This document shows, one piece after another, positions 21,730-30,441 of a DNA stretch of 64,000 bases. Made by a program: the position numbers and the translations under genes. The DNA lies in assembly GCF_011045035.1 (NCBI RefSeq), contig NZ_JAALAA010000019.1:31516-95515 (forward strand). Direction: 5' to 3'. Source of the DNA: Nocardioides turkmenicus. GTDB taxonomy: Bacteria > Actinomycetota > Actinomycetes > Propionibacteriales > Nocardioidaceae. Every line of letters starts with the position of its first letter. Within the stretch, counting starts at the first letter, position 1. A model generated the notes under the pieces. It did no database searches and was not told the DNA's origin. It was given only the letters and a program-made list of their open reading frames with translations.

Positions 21730-23903
21730 ATCGCTCCTGTGGACGTACGGACTTTCTTGGCCTTCATGATGCGCCGGGTGAGTCGCACGGCGATCGCCGC
21801 GAAGAGTAGCGCGCAGCCGGTGCCCACGAACCACCAGATCACCCCGCTCACCTGCGAGGGGCGGATCGGGACGGAGGCGTGGGCGCCCAGCGGGTTGCCC
21901 TTGGTGTCGGTGACGACGATGAGGGCGGTGTGGGTGCCGGTGTCGTGCATGCTCGCCGCGAGGTTGAAGCTCGCCTTCGAGTTGGCATCGAGCTGGACGG
22001 GCTCGGAGGTCGCGACCCGGAGCGAGTCGTCGGTGATGGCGTCCAGCCGAACCGTGACCGGTTCGTCGAGCTCGTTGCTCAGGGTGACCTGGAACTCGCC
22101 GCCCTTCATGCTGGACAGGATGACCTTCGGCGGGACGCTGACGGTGATCGAGCTCAGCTCGGAGCTGATGTGGTCGAGCGCGTTCGCGGCCGAGTCGGTG
22201 TCGCCCTTGCGGGCGGAGTAGGAGGTCGTGGTCAGGGCCTCGCTGACGACGTCGTCGGCGACCTCGTCGTTGTGGGTCAGTACGCGCTGCAGCAGCTCGC
22301 CTGCTCCGATGAGCTCCTTGGCGGCGCTGATCCGGTCGGCGGAGACCTCCGCCTTCATCTCGCGGCGCGGGTAGCGCAGCCGGTCGACGGTGACCGAGGT
22401 CGGCTTGTGTCCGGCGACGGCCTCGGACAGCGTCGACGACGCGATCCAGGGAGCCTTCTCCCACGGGGTGACGAACGATGCCGCGGTCTGCGGCGGGTGC
22501 CAGCCGTCGGGGATGACCGCCACGAGCGGCTTGCCGGAGCCCCGGCGCAGGGCGGCCTCCGCGACGATCCGCTGGCGCACGGAGACGGCGTCGACGGGGT
22601 CGTTGGGTCCCGGCCCGCCGGCGGCGGCCCCCGACGAGGTCACGATCATCTGGTGGCCGTCGAGGTCGGCGACGACCGGCGCGGAGCCGCGGAACATCCG
22701 GTCGCTGACCAGGTTGACCGAACCCGGCTCGAGAAGGTTGACCGCGGCGCGGTCGAGATAGCCGGTCGGCGGGGCGACGGCCGAGGTCGCCTTGATGCCG
22801 AGCTCGGTGAGCGCCTGGGCGGTCTTCTCCCGGGCGGTGGCGAGCAGGTCGGGGTCGTTGGTCGCGAGCGCGGACAGGTCGGGGTCGGCGTACGGGAGCG
22901 CCAGCAGGTTGTGGCCGGCGAGTGCCTTCTCGAGGCGGCCCAGCCAGACCTTCGCGGCCTTCTGCGCGGCCTCCGTCTCCTCGTCGGTCTTCGCGGCGGC
23001 GGTGTCGGCACTGGCCGGCGCGCTCGGCAGCAGCGCGGAGACGGACGGCGAGGCGCTCTGGCTCCCGCTCTCCTCCGGCTCCTCGCCGCTCCCGTCGGTC
23101 GGCGACAGGTCGCGGGGCGGGTTGCCCTCGGCGAGGTTGCGTACGGCATCGATCAGCGCGGGGTCGATGGCCCAGGTCAGACTGGGGATCTCGGTGCCGG
23201 TCTCGAGCATCCGGAAGAGGCGGCCGCCAGCGCTCAGGTCGCGGGTCCAGCCGCGAAGGTAGTTCACGCTGCCGTCGGCGTTGTAGACCACGCTGCGTCG
23301 CAGCGGCATGACCAGCGAGACCTTCTGGGCCTTGGCCTTCTTGTTGGGCTCCTTGACCAGCGGGAGGAAGGTGCGCGCGCGGCCGTCGGCGGTGGTGGGA
23401 CTGGGCGCGCCGAGCGCGTGCACGCCGAACCAGTAGACGCCCGCCTGGGTGACGTGCAGGAGCTTGCGGGGCAGCTTGAGCGACCACGAATAGGTCTCGC
23501 CGGGAGCGAGGTCGGGGACCGTCGCGTACGCCCCCTCGGCCACGATCCGCTCGCCCACCAGCGCGTCCGCGGGCATCTTCGCCGCCTCGGCCAGCTCCTC
23601 GGAGGTGGTCATCGGCGTGTCGCCGATGAACGGGTAGATCCTGACCCCGTTCCACTCGTCCTCGGTGGTGTTGACGACCTTGCCGCGCACCGTGATCCGG
23701 CCCTTGGTGCGGCCGTCGAGGCTCACGGTGTCGAGCTCGTCGATGCTCACCGCCAGCGGGTCGGTCTCCGCGGGCTCGTCCACAGCGTGGGCGGGCGCCG
23801 GGGACAGCCACAACAGCAGGGGTGCCAGCAGCGCCAGGACGAGTGCGGCGGCGGCTCGCCCGCGTGGCCGCGGCGGCCTCGCCTGATGCTGGCGGACTGG
23901 CAT
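21726..23903 (-). CDS. DUF6049 family secreted/membrane protein
   Basis: A 725-residue envelope protein equivalent in position and layout to mycobacterial Rv3909, next to MurJ. It has a signal peptide (about 1-40, AAAALVLALLAPLLLWLSPAPAHA), an Ig-like beta domain (about 45-170, ITVRGKVVNTTEDEWNGV), a large middle domain with GTEIPSLTWAIDPALIDAV, and a C-terminal membrane helix (VIWWFVGTGCALLFAAIAV, near 690) with a basic tail. Function unknown; linkage to murJ suggests a role in cell wall assembly. Divergent from the CCA transferase gene with a 50-base gap. Confidence 0.9.
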   Translation of the reverse strand: MPVRQHQARPPRPRGRAAAALVLALLAPLLLWLSPAPAHAVDEPAETDPLAVSIDELDTVSLDGRTKGRITVRGKVVNTTEDEWNGVRIYPFIGDTPMTTSEELAEAAKMPADALVGERIVAEGAYATVPDLAPGETYSWSLKLPRKLLHVTQAGVYWFGVHALGAPSPTTADGRARTFLPLVKEPNKKAKAQKVSLVMPLRRSVVYNADGSVNYLRGWTRDLSAGGRLFRMLETGTEIPSLTWAIDPALIDAVRNLAEGNPPRDLSPTDGSGEEPEESGSQSASPSVSALLPSAPASADTAAAKTDEETEAAQKAAKVWLGRLEKALAGHNLLALPYADPDLSALATNDPDLLATAREKTAQALTELGIKATSAVAPPTGYLDRAAVNLLEPGSVNLVSDRMFRGSAPVVADLDGHQMIVTSSGAAAGGPGPNDPVDAVSVRQRIVAEAALRRGSGKPLVAVIPDGWHPPQTAASFVTPWEKAPWIASSTLSEAVAGHKPTSVTVDRLRYPRREMKAEVSADRISAAKELIGAGELLQRVLTHNDEVADDVVSEALTTTSYSARKGDTDSAANALDHISSELSSITVSVPPKVILSSMKGGEFQVTLSNELDEPVTVRLDAITDDSLRVATSEPVQLDANSKASFNLAASMHDTGTHTALIVVTDTKGNPLGAHASVPIRPSQVSGVIWWFVGTGCALLFAAIAVRLTRRIMKAKKVRTSTGAM

Positions 23904-23953
23904 GACTTCGAGAATATCTTTCCGGGGGTGCGGTCCTCGTAGACTGCGGCGTT

Positions 23954-25411
23954 GTGTCCGACAGCCAGCTTCCCCCGATCAGCGTCGCCGATGTTCAGCG
24001 ATCGGTGACAGCTGAACTGGACCGTATCGCACCGGTGATCGACTCCCTCGGCGAGGCCTTCGCTGCGGACGGCCACGAGCTGGCACTGGTCGGTGGCCCC
24101 GTCCGCGACGCGATGCTCGGCCGTCCTCACAACGACCTCGACTTCACCACCTCGGCCCGTCCCGAGGAGACCGAGAAGATCCTGCGTACGTGGGGCGAGG
24201 CGCTGTGGGACATGGGCCGCGACTTCGGCACCATCGGCACCCGCAAGGGCCCGTGGCAGGTGGAGGTCACCACCTACCGCTCCGAGGCCTACTCGGCCGA
24301 CTCCCGCAAGCCGGAGGTGGCCTACGGCACCTCCCTTGCCGACGATCTCGTACGCCGCGACTTCACCGTCAACGCGATGGCGGTGCGCCTCCCGGGCCGT
24401 GAGGTCGTCGACCTCTACGGGGGTGTCGTCGACCTGGCGACCCGGGTTCTCCGGACGCCGGGCACGCCCGAGGACTCCTTCTCCGACGACCCGCTGCGGA
24501 TGATGCGGGCGGCCCGCTTCGCCGCCCAGCTCGGCTTCGAGGTCGCCCCCGAGGTCGTCGCGGCGATGAAGGACATGGCCTCGCGGATCTCGATCATCTC
24601 CGCCGAACGGGTCCGCGACGAGCTGGTGAAGCTCATCTGCGCGCCCTACCCGCGCCGCGGGCTCACGCTGCTCGTCGAGACCGGGTTGGCCGACCTGGTG
24701 CTGCCCGAGCTGACCGCGCTGCGGATGGAGCGCGACGAGCACAACCGCCACAAGGACGTCTACGAGCACACCCTCACCGTGCTCGAGCAGTCGATCGACC
24801 AGGAGTCCCGCCTGGGTGGAGGACCTGACTTCGTGTCGCGGTTCGCGGCGCTGATGCACGACGTCGGCAAGCCCCGCACCCGGAAGTTCCACGACGACGG
24901 CACCGTCTCGTTCCACCACCACGACGTCGTCGGCGCCAAGATGACCCGCAAGCGGATGAAGGCGCTGCGCTTCTCCAACGACGAGATCGAGGCGGTCTCG
25001 AAGCTGGTCGAGCTGCACCTGCGCTTCCACGGCTACGGCGACGGCGACTGGACCGACTCCGCGGTCCGTCGCTACGTCCGCGACGCCGGCGACCAGCTCC
25101 AGCGGCTCCACGTCCTCACCCGCGCCGACTGCACCACCCGCAACCGCCGCAAGGCCGACCGCCTCGCCCGCACCTACGACGCCCTCGAGGCCCGCATCGA
25201 GCGGATCTCCGAGGAGGAGGAGCTCGCCGCCCTCCGCCCCGCGCTCGACGGCAACCAGATCATGTCGCTGCTCGACATCCCTCCGGGTCGTGACGTCGGG
25301 GCTGCGTACAAGTTCCTCATGGACCTGCGTCTCGACGAGGGCATCCTCTCCGAGGACGAGGCTGCCAAGCGGCTCCTCGACTGGTGGGCCGAGCGCGACT
25401 CGATGCGTTGA
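23954..25411 (+). CDS. cca: CCA tRNA nucleotidyltransferase
   Basis: Adds or repairs the CCA 3' end of tRNAs. The 485-residue product has the polymerase-beta-like head with LVGGPVRDAMLGRPHNDLDFTTSA, the RRDFTVNAMA motif, the RMMRAARFAAQLGF region and a C-terminal HD domain (FAALMHDVGKPRT with HH later in VSFHHHDVVGAKM). Length fits the actinobacterial HD-containing form. In mycobacteria a NUDIX gene lies between this gene and the DUF6049 gene; it is absent here. Start GTG at 23954. Confidence 0.95.
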   Translation: MSDSQLPPISVADVQRSVTAELDRIAPVIDSLGEAFAADGHELALVGGPVRDAMLGRPHNDLDFTTSARPEETEKILRTWGEALWDMGRDFGTIGTRKGPWQVEVTTYRSEAYSADSRKPEVAYGTSLADDLVRRDFTVNAMAVRLPGREVVDLYGGVVDLATRVLRTPGTPEDSFSDDPLRMMRAARFAAQLGFEVAPEVVAAMKDMASRISIISAERVRDELVKLICAPYPRRGLTLLVETGLADLVLPELTALRMERDEHNRHKDVYEHTLTVLEQSIDQESRLGGGPDFVSRFAALMHDVGKPRTRKFHDDGTVSFHHHDVVGAKMTRKRMKALRFSNDEIEAVSKLVELHLRFHGYGDGDWTDSAVRRYVRDAGDQLQRLHVLTRADCTTRNRRKADRLARTYDALEARIERISEEEELAALRPALDGNQIMSLLDIPPGRDVGAAYKFLMDLRLDEGILSEDEAAKRLLDWWAERDSMR

Positions 25412-25522
25412 GGAAACCCTCCGACGTACGCCCTGGGCGATCCGTCCGATGACGGCGCAGCCCATCTGTTGACATCTGGGCGACCTCTGTCCATCAAGCC
25501 ATACTGACGGTACGGTTCCGGC

Positions 25523-25978
25523 ATGACGACGATCACAGATCTCGAGGCGACGACCACGATCAACGCGACGCCGGCGCAGGTGTGGGCGGCGATCACCGAC
25601 CTGCCGCGGATGGCTTCGTGGAGCCCGCAGGTGGTGAAGACGGTTGTGTTCGGCCAGGTCAAGGAGGGCACCCGCTTCTTCAACATCAACCGTCAGGGCT
25701 GGAAGCACTGGCCGACCAACGCCAAGGTCGTACGTTTCACCCCGCACTCCGACTTCGCGTTCCGGATCACCGAGAACACCACGGTGTGGTCGTTCCGGCT
25801 CGAGGAGAGCGCCGAGGGGACCGTTGTGACGCACCGCCGGGAGACCCCGACCGGGATCTCCGCGCTGTCCCGCTCGCTGACGAAGGTCGCGCTGGGCGGT
25901 CAGGAGGACTTCACCGAGGAGCTGCGTATGGGCATGGCGACCACGCTCGCGAAACTCAAGGCCGACCTCGAGGGCTGA
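25523..25978 (+). CDS. SRPBCC (START-like) family protein
   Basis: A 151-residue protein of the polyketide cyclase/START-like fold that binds small hydrophobic ligands. It starts with the typical ATTTINATPAQVWAAITDLPRMASWSP and ends with a long C-terminal helix (FTEELRMGMATTLAKLKADL). The ligand is unknown. It is convergent with the DUF2637-HTH gene, 7 bases between stops. Confidence 0.85.
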   Translation: MTTITDLEATTTINATPAQVWAAITDLPRMASWSPQVVKTVVFGQVKEGTRFFNINRQGWKHWPTNAKVVRFTPHSDFAFRITENTTVWSFRLEESAEGTVVTHRRETPTGISALSRSLTKVALGGQEDFTEELRMGMATTLAKLKADLEG

Positions 25979-25985
25979 GCCCTGG

Positions 25986-27200
25986 TCAGGCGCGCGCCTT
26001 GACCCAGCGGCGGACGGTGCTCTGGGAGACCCCGAGCTTGTCGGCCACCTTCGCGACCGGCGCACCGGCTCGCACCAGGATCCGGGCCGCCTCGGTGCGG
26101 TCGGAGGGCAGGTTGTTGAGCAGGTCCTCCTCCTCGTCGGGGAAGGTGTCCGGGTAGTCCATCTCCGGCTCCGGGTCGGGGATGTTCTCCGGGAACGAGA
26201 TCCGGTCCAGCAGGGTGCCGTCGGCCTCGGACGCCCTGGTGGCCGTGCGGCCGTTGCTGAACTGCGGGGCCATGACGGCAGCGGGGGCCGCATCGGCGGC
26301 GGTGCGGACGGCTTCGGTCACCCGGCTCGAGACGCGACTGCGGGTGTCGGAGGTGGCGAGTGCGGAGGACATCTCGCGGGTGCGGTGCTCACGGGGCGGC
26401 AGCACCTCGCGCGGCATGTCGGCGAGGTCGTTCGGAACCTGCTCCACGACCGGCACGCTGAGCGCCTCCTGCACGTCGGGCAGGGTGATCGGCAGCCGGT
26501 CGGCCTGGCGGGTGCCCTCGGCGACCGCGGCGAAGGCGTCGACCCACTGGGTGATCTGGTCGCGCATCGCGCCCGGGGCGACCGACCGCAGCGCGACCGC
26601 CTCTGCGCGCCAGTAGCGCTTCTGCGCGCGCTCCAGCCTCCGGCGTGACGAGGCCGTACGCTTCCGCAGCGCCGTGTCGCGGGCCCGCCGCCACTCGACG
26701 CGGGTGGCCAGGAGGGCGTGCATCCGCGCACCCATCCGCAGGTCGGACCAGGAGCGCTCCATGGCGAGGTGGCGGTCGCCGACGAGCGCCAGGTGCCACA
26801 TCAGCGCGGCCAGGAGCGGCACGATGAACCGGAACGCCGCTGCCGTCACAGCGTGACCGAGGTGGATCTCGTGCCAGCCGGCGAAGAACCCGGACGCGGC
26901 CGACAGGAGCCAGGTCAGGGTGAGGAGCGTCTGCGCCGGCCGGTCCTGCTGGGCCGCCTCCCGCGCCATCAGCGCGACGGTGACCAGGGAGAGCTCGAAG
27001 ACGCCCGCGAACGCATAGGCGTTGCTCGCGCCCATCGCGAGCACGTCGCGTCCGAAGCCGACCATGGCGACGTACGCGGCGGCCGTCGAGATCAGCGCGA
27101 CCGAGACGGCGCCGAAGAGGATGAGGCCCCGACCGGACCCAGCCGAGCCCTTGCCTGTGGGGGTCGTCCGTTCGCGGGTCGTGTCGTTGTCGGGACGCAT
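25986..27200 (-). CDS. DUF2637 membrane protein with C-terminal helix-turn-helix
   Basis: A 404-residue protein with four predicted membrane helices in the N-terminal DUF2637 region (about 24-160: LILFGAVSVALISTAAAYVA, AYAFAGVFELSLVTVALMA, LLTLTWLLSAASGFFAG, FIVPLLAALMWHLALV), then an Arg-rich cytoplasmic region, an acidic linker (PDPEPEMDYPDTFPDEEED) and a C-terminal helix-turn-helix (VAKVADKLGVSQSTVRRWVK). DUF2637 proteins are frequent on actinobacterial conjugative elements and beside SpdB-like transfer genes; none of those is seen here. It may be a membrane-bound DNA-binding protein. Function unknown. Confidence 0.8.
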   Translation of the reverse strand: MRPDNDTTRERTTPTGKGSAGSGRGLILFGAVSVALISTAAAYVAMVGFGRDVLAMGASNAYAFAGVFELSLVTVALMAREAAQQDRPAQTLLTLTWLLSAASGFFAGWHEIHLGHAVTAAAFRFIVPLLAALMWHLALVGDRHLAMERSWSDLRMGARMHALLATRVEWRRARDTALRKRTASSRRRLERAQKRYWRAEAVALRSVAPGAMRDQITQWVDAFAAVAEGTRQADRLPITLPDVQEALSVPVVEQVPNDLADMPREVLPPREHRTREMSSALATSDTRSRVSSRVTEAVRTAADAAPAAVMAPQFSNGRTATRASEADGTLLDRISFPENIPDPEPEMDYPDTFPDEEEDLLNNLPSDRTEAARILVRAGAPVAKVADKLGVSQSTVRRWVKARA

Positions 27201-27352
27201 CGTGGGGGTCTCCCGTGCCTGAGGCGATCGATCGTGCGGGCCCCGGAGTCTAGGGGATGGAACACGTGTTCGATAGCCACGTGGATGGAGTGTTGCCGAA
27301 CCGGGAGGAAATTCGGCCGCCGCGACCCGTCGCCCGGGGCTACAGTCCGGTC
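27201..27352. promoter_or_regulatory. Divergent promoter gap with GAACACGTGTTC palindrome
   Basis: Between divergent DUF2637 and efflux-adaptor genes. A perfect 12-bp palindrome GAACACGTGTTC at 27260-27271 is a candidate operator. No clear -10 or -35 could be assigned. Confidence 0.45.
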
Positions 27353-28471
27353 ATGTCGAAGACGGCGGTGCGCCGCGTACTTTTCAAGTCGTTCTGGGCG
27401 GTGATCGGTCTGGTCATCGCGGTCAGTCTCTTCAAGCTGGCCTTCACCGGTTCGACGCAGGATGCCGACGGGGCTCCGTTGACGCCGACCGGGCAGATCC
27501 CGCCGGAGGAGGTCGTCGCCGAGAAGGGCACGATCTCCAACTCCCTCACGATCGACGGGACGATCGTGATCGACAAGCCGGTCTCCGCCACCAGCTCGGT
27601 CAGCGGCGTGCTGGCGCACCGGTACGCCGAGACGGGCGCCAAGGTGAGGAAGGGCGACAAGCTCTTCCAGGTGCGTGCCGAGGAGGAGCCCGCCGAGGAG
27701 CCGGTCGAGGAGGAACCCGTCGAGGAGCCCGGGAAGGTCGACGACGCCGCCGGCGACGGTGATCGTGACGACGCCCCGGTCGCGCCGCCGGCACCCAAGC
27801 CGGTCTACCACTGGTACACGGTCGTCGCTCCCGCGACCGGCATCGTCGGCAACTACGCCGTCGACATGATGGCCGACGTCGCCGAGGACGGCGTGGTCGT
27901 CTCGATCCGCCCCACCACCTTCCACGCGGTCGGCGCGATCTCGCCGCTGGACCGCTACCGGCTGGCCGGCAACCCCGAGAAGGCCACGGTCGCCATCGAG
28001 GGCGGCCCGAAGCCGTTCACCTGCACCGACCTGCGCGTCGGCGACGCGGCGACCGAGACCATCGAGAGCGACGTACCCGAGGGCGAGATGATGGAGGGCG
28101 GGTCCGGCGGCGAGGGCGAGTCCGGCGCGGGCGCCCGGATCAGCTGCCTGGTGCCGCAGAAGGTGACGGTCTTCGACGGCCTGACGATGACGATGACGAT
28201 CGAGGCGGGCACGAGCGACGGCGACGTGGTGACCATCCCCGTCACCGCGGTCACCGGCCTGGTCCGCGAGGGCACCGTGTGGGTCGTCGGCGAGGACGGC
28301 ACCCCCACCGAGCAGCCGGTCAAGCTCGGTCTCACCGACGGCAAGCTCGTCGAGGTCACCAGCGGGCTGAAGGCCGGCGACTCGGTGCTGCGCTACGTCC
28401 CGGGCTCGAAGGAGTCGGGCGGCGGGCCGGACGAGGAGATGGTCGAAGAAGTGCCCGCGGGGGAGATGTGA
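27353..28471 (+). CDS. Efflux-type membrane fusion (adaptor) protein
   Basis: A 372-residue protein with an N-terminal membrane helix (SFWAVIGLVIAVSLFKLAF), a biotinyl-lipoyl-like half (VSGVLAHRYAETGAKVRKGDKLFQVRAE), an acidic Glu/Pro-rich insert (about 107-145), the second half (YTVVAPATGIVGNYAV) and a barrel region ending GLKAGDSVLRYVPGS. This is the usual partner of MacB-type ABC exporters. The ATG at 27353 is preferred; the upstream in-frame start would add 32 unrelated residues. It overlaps the ATPase gene by four bases. Confidence 0.85.
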   Translation: MSKTAVRRVLFKSFWAVIGLVIAVSLFKLAFTGSTQDADGAPLTPTGQIPPEEVVAEKGTISNSLTIDGTIVIDKPVSATSSVSGVLAHRYAETGAKVRKGDKLFQVRAEEEPAEEPVEEEPVEEPGKVDDAAGDGDRDDAPVAPPAPKPVYHWYTVVAPATGIVGNYAVDMMADVAEDGVVVSIRPTTFHAVGAISPLDRYRLAGNPEKATVAIEGGPKPFTCTDLRVGDAATETIESDVPEGEMMEGGSGGEGESGAGARISCLVPQKVTVFDGLTMTMTIEAGTSDGDVVTIPVTAVTGLVREGTVWVVGEDGTPTEQPVKLGLTDGKLVEVTSGLKAGDSVLRYVPGSKESGGGPDEEMVEEVPAGEM

Positions 28472-29175
28472 GCGCGGAGGAGCTCCTGAGGCTCAGCGGT
28501 GTGGCCCGCACGGTCGAGCTCCCCGACGGCGAGGACCTGCACATCCTGACCAGCGTCGACCTGCACGTACGCCGCGGGGATCATGTCGGCATCGTCGGCC
28601 GCTCCGGCACCGGCAAGTCGACCCTGCTGAACCTCCTCGGCCTGCTGGACCGACCCACCGGCGGCACCCTGGAATGGGCCGGCCGCAACGTCACCGACAT
28701 CAGCAACCGCCAGGCCGCCCGGATCCGCGGGCGCGACGTCGGGTTCGTCTTCCAGCAGTTCAACCTGCTGCCCGGGCGTACGGCGCTGGAGAACGTGATG
28801 GCGCCGCTCCTCTACGCCTCCGGCCGGGAGTTCTGGCAGCGGCGGAAGCGCGCGGCGGAGATGCTCGACCAGGTGGGTCTCGGTGACCGGCTCGACGCGA
28901 TGCCGCAGTTCCTCTCCGGCGGCGAGCAGCAGCGCATCGCCATCGCCCGCGCGCTGGTGCGTACGCCGTCGGTCGTGCTGGCCGACGAGCCGACGGGTGC
29001 GCTCGACGTCGAGACCGGCGCGATGGTGATGAAGCTGCTCGACCAGGCGACCTACGACTCCGGCGCCGCCCTGATCACCATCACCCACGACCCGAACGTC
29101 GCTGCCCTCGCCCGGCGGAGGTTCCGGCTCGCCGAGGGACGGCTGCACCCGCTGACCGAGGAGGCGGTGGCGTGA
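28468..29175 (+). CDS. ABC transporter ATP-binding protein (MacB/LolD-like)
   Basis: ATPase subunit of 235 residues. Walker A GRSGTGKST, Q-loop FVFQQFNLLPGRTALENV, signature LSGGEQQRIAIARAL and Walker B VVLADEPTGALD are all present. It belongs to the MacB/LolD group by the FNLLP and EPTGALD motifs. GTG start at 28468 overlaps the adaptor stop; it overlaps the permease by four bases. The three genes form one export unit with unknown substrate. Confidence 0.93.
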   Translation: MSAEELLRLSGVARTVELPDGEDLHILTSVDLHVRRGDHVGIVGRSGTGKSTLLNLLGLLDRPTGGTLEWAGRNVTDISNRQAARIRGRDVGFVFQQFNLLPGRTALENVMAPLLYASGREFWQRRKRAAEMLDQVGLGDRLDAMPQFLSGGEQQRIAIARALVRTPSVVLADEPTGALDVETGAMVMKLLDQATYDSGAALITITHDPNVAALARRRFRLAEGRLHPLTEEAVA

Positions 29176-30395
29176 GGGCGGCCCTGACGCGCCTCACCAC
29201 CGGACTGGCCGCCTCGACCGTCGAGGCCTGGCAGGAGCTGCGCATCCACAAGCTCCGGGTGCTGCTGTCGCTGGTCGGGGTCGCGGTGGCGGTCGCCTCG
29301 ATCACCGCGACCGTCGCGGCCGGCCAGATCGCGAAGCAGATGTTCACCGAGTCCTACGAGGTCGACGGGCGCCCCGCCCACATCTCGGTGATGGCCTACG
29401 ACGACCGCAGCGGCATGCCGCTCTCCGTCGAGCGCGTCCGCCCGGCGTTCCAGACGGTCGCGGAGCGGTTCGGCGTGACGTACGCATCGGCTCGGATCTC
29501 CGCCTACGACATCAAGGCGACCACCGCGAGCCGGAGCAAGCGGGTCGAGCTGATGGGCGTCGACCCCGCGTACGCCGCCATCCACCGCGTCGTGGTGCCG
29601 CAGGGCCGCTGGCTGGAGACGTCGGACGCGGATCGCCTCTCGCCCGCGCTCGTCGTGGACGAGACGTTCCTGAAGAAGCTCGGTCTGCAGGGCACGCCCC
29701 TGCCGGCCTCGGTGGAGCTGAAGGGTCAGGGCCTGTCGGTGACCGCCACGATCGTCGGCGTCACCAGCCTGCGCGGCTATGGCACGCCGCGCGCGTTCAT
29801 GCTGGCCGACTCGCTGACGCACTGGCACACCGGAGCGCCGACGGATGCAAGCTACGAGATGTGGGTGCCGGTCGAGGGCGCCGATGCGCTCGCCAACGAG
29901 ATCGGGATGGCGATGCGAGCCGAGCTCCCGGGGCTCCAGGTCGATGCCCACCGCGACGACTACATGGCCTGGGGCGGCGAGGACCCGATCGGGCCGATCA
30001 AGTGGGTGATCATCGGCATCGCCGGGATCATCCTGCTGCTCGGCGCCCTGAGCCTGCTCAACATCGCGCTGGTCACCATCCAGCAGCGGATCCGGGAGAT
30101 CGGGATCCGGCGCAGCTTCGGCGCGACCACGGGCCGGGTGTTCTTCTCGGTGATGATGGAGAGCGTCGTGGCCACCGTGGTGGCGGGTGTCATCGGGGTG
30201 CTCCTCGCCGTGGCCGCCGTCAAGAACCCGATGGTCGAGAAGCTGGTCCTGCAGGGCATCGACGACGTCCCGCCGTTCCCGCTCTCGGCCGCTCTCCTCG
30301 GCCTCGCCGTCGCGCTCGTGGTCGGCGCCCTCGCCGGGATCCTGCCGGCGATGATCGCCGCGCGCGTCAAGATCATCGACGCGATCCGCTTCTGA
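29172..30395 (+). CDS. ABC transporter permease (MacB/FtsX-like)
   Basis: A 407-residue permease with an N-terminal helix (IHKLRVLLSLVGVAVAVASITATVAAGQ), a large extracytoplasmic MacB_PCD region (about 50-270) and three C-terminal helices in an FtsX domain (WVIIGIAGIILLLGALSLLNIALVTI, with IREIGIRRSFGATTGRVF). GTG start overlaps the ATPase stop. It is followed by a terminator and the convergent ino1 gene. Confidence 0.92.
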   Translation: MRAALTRLTTGLAASTVEAWQELRIHKLRVLLSLVGVAVAVASITATVAAGQIAKQMFTESYEVDGRPAHISVMAYDDRSGMPLSVERVRPAFQTVAERFGVTYASARISAYDIKATTASRSKRVELMGVDPAYAAIHRVVVPQGRWLETSDADRLSPALVVDETFLKKLGLQGTPLPASVELKGQGLSVTATIVGVTSLRGYGTPRAFMLADSLTHWHTGAPTDASYEMWVPVEGADALANEIGMAMRAELPGLQVDAHRDDYMAWGGEDPIGPIKWVIIGIAGIILLLGALSLLNIALVTIQQRIREIGIRRSFGATTGRVFFSVMMESVVATVVAGVIGVLLAVAAVKNPMVEKLVLQGIDDVPPFPLSAALLGLAVALVVGALAGILPAMIAARVKIIDAIRF

Positions 30396-30403
30396 ACGCA
30401 GAA

Positions 30404-30429
30404 CGGCCCCGAGGGGATCCCCGGGGCCG
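30404..30429. terminator. Terminator between permease gene and ino1
   Basis: CGGCCCCG (30404-30411) pairs with CGGGGCCG (30422-30429) around a 10-base loop, between convergent stops. Confidence 0.7.
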
Positions 30430-30441
30430 CTCTGATCAGGT

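Noticed and set aside
21879..23942. 687-residue plus-strand frame opposite the DUF6049 gene
   Set aside because: Antisense shadow with Gly/Arg/Asp-rich low-complexity translation.
23747..26293. 848-residue minus-strand frame across cca, SRPBCC and DUF2637 genes
   Set aside because: Overlaps three recognised genes in another frame; translation is low complexity.
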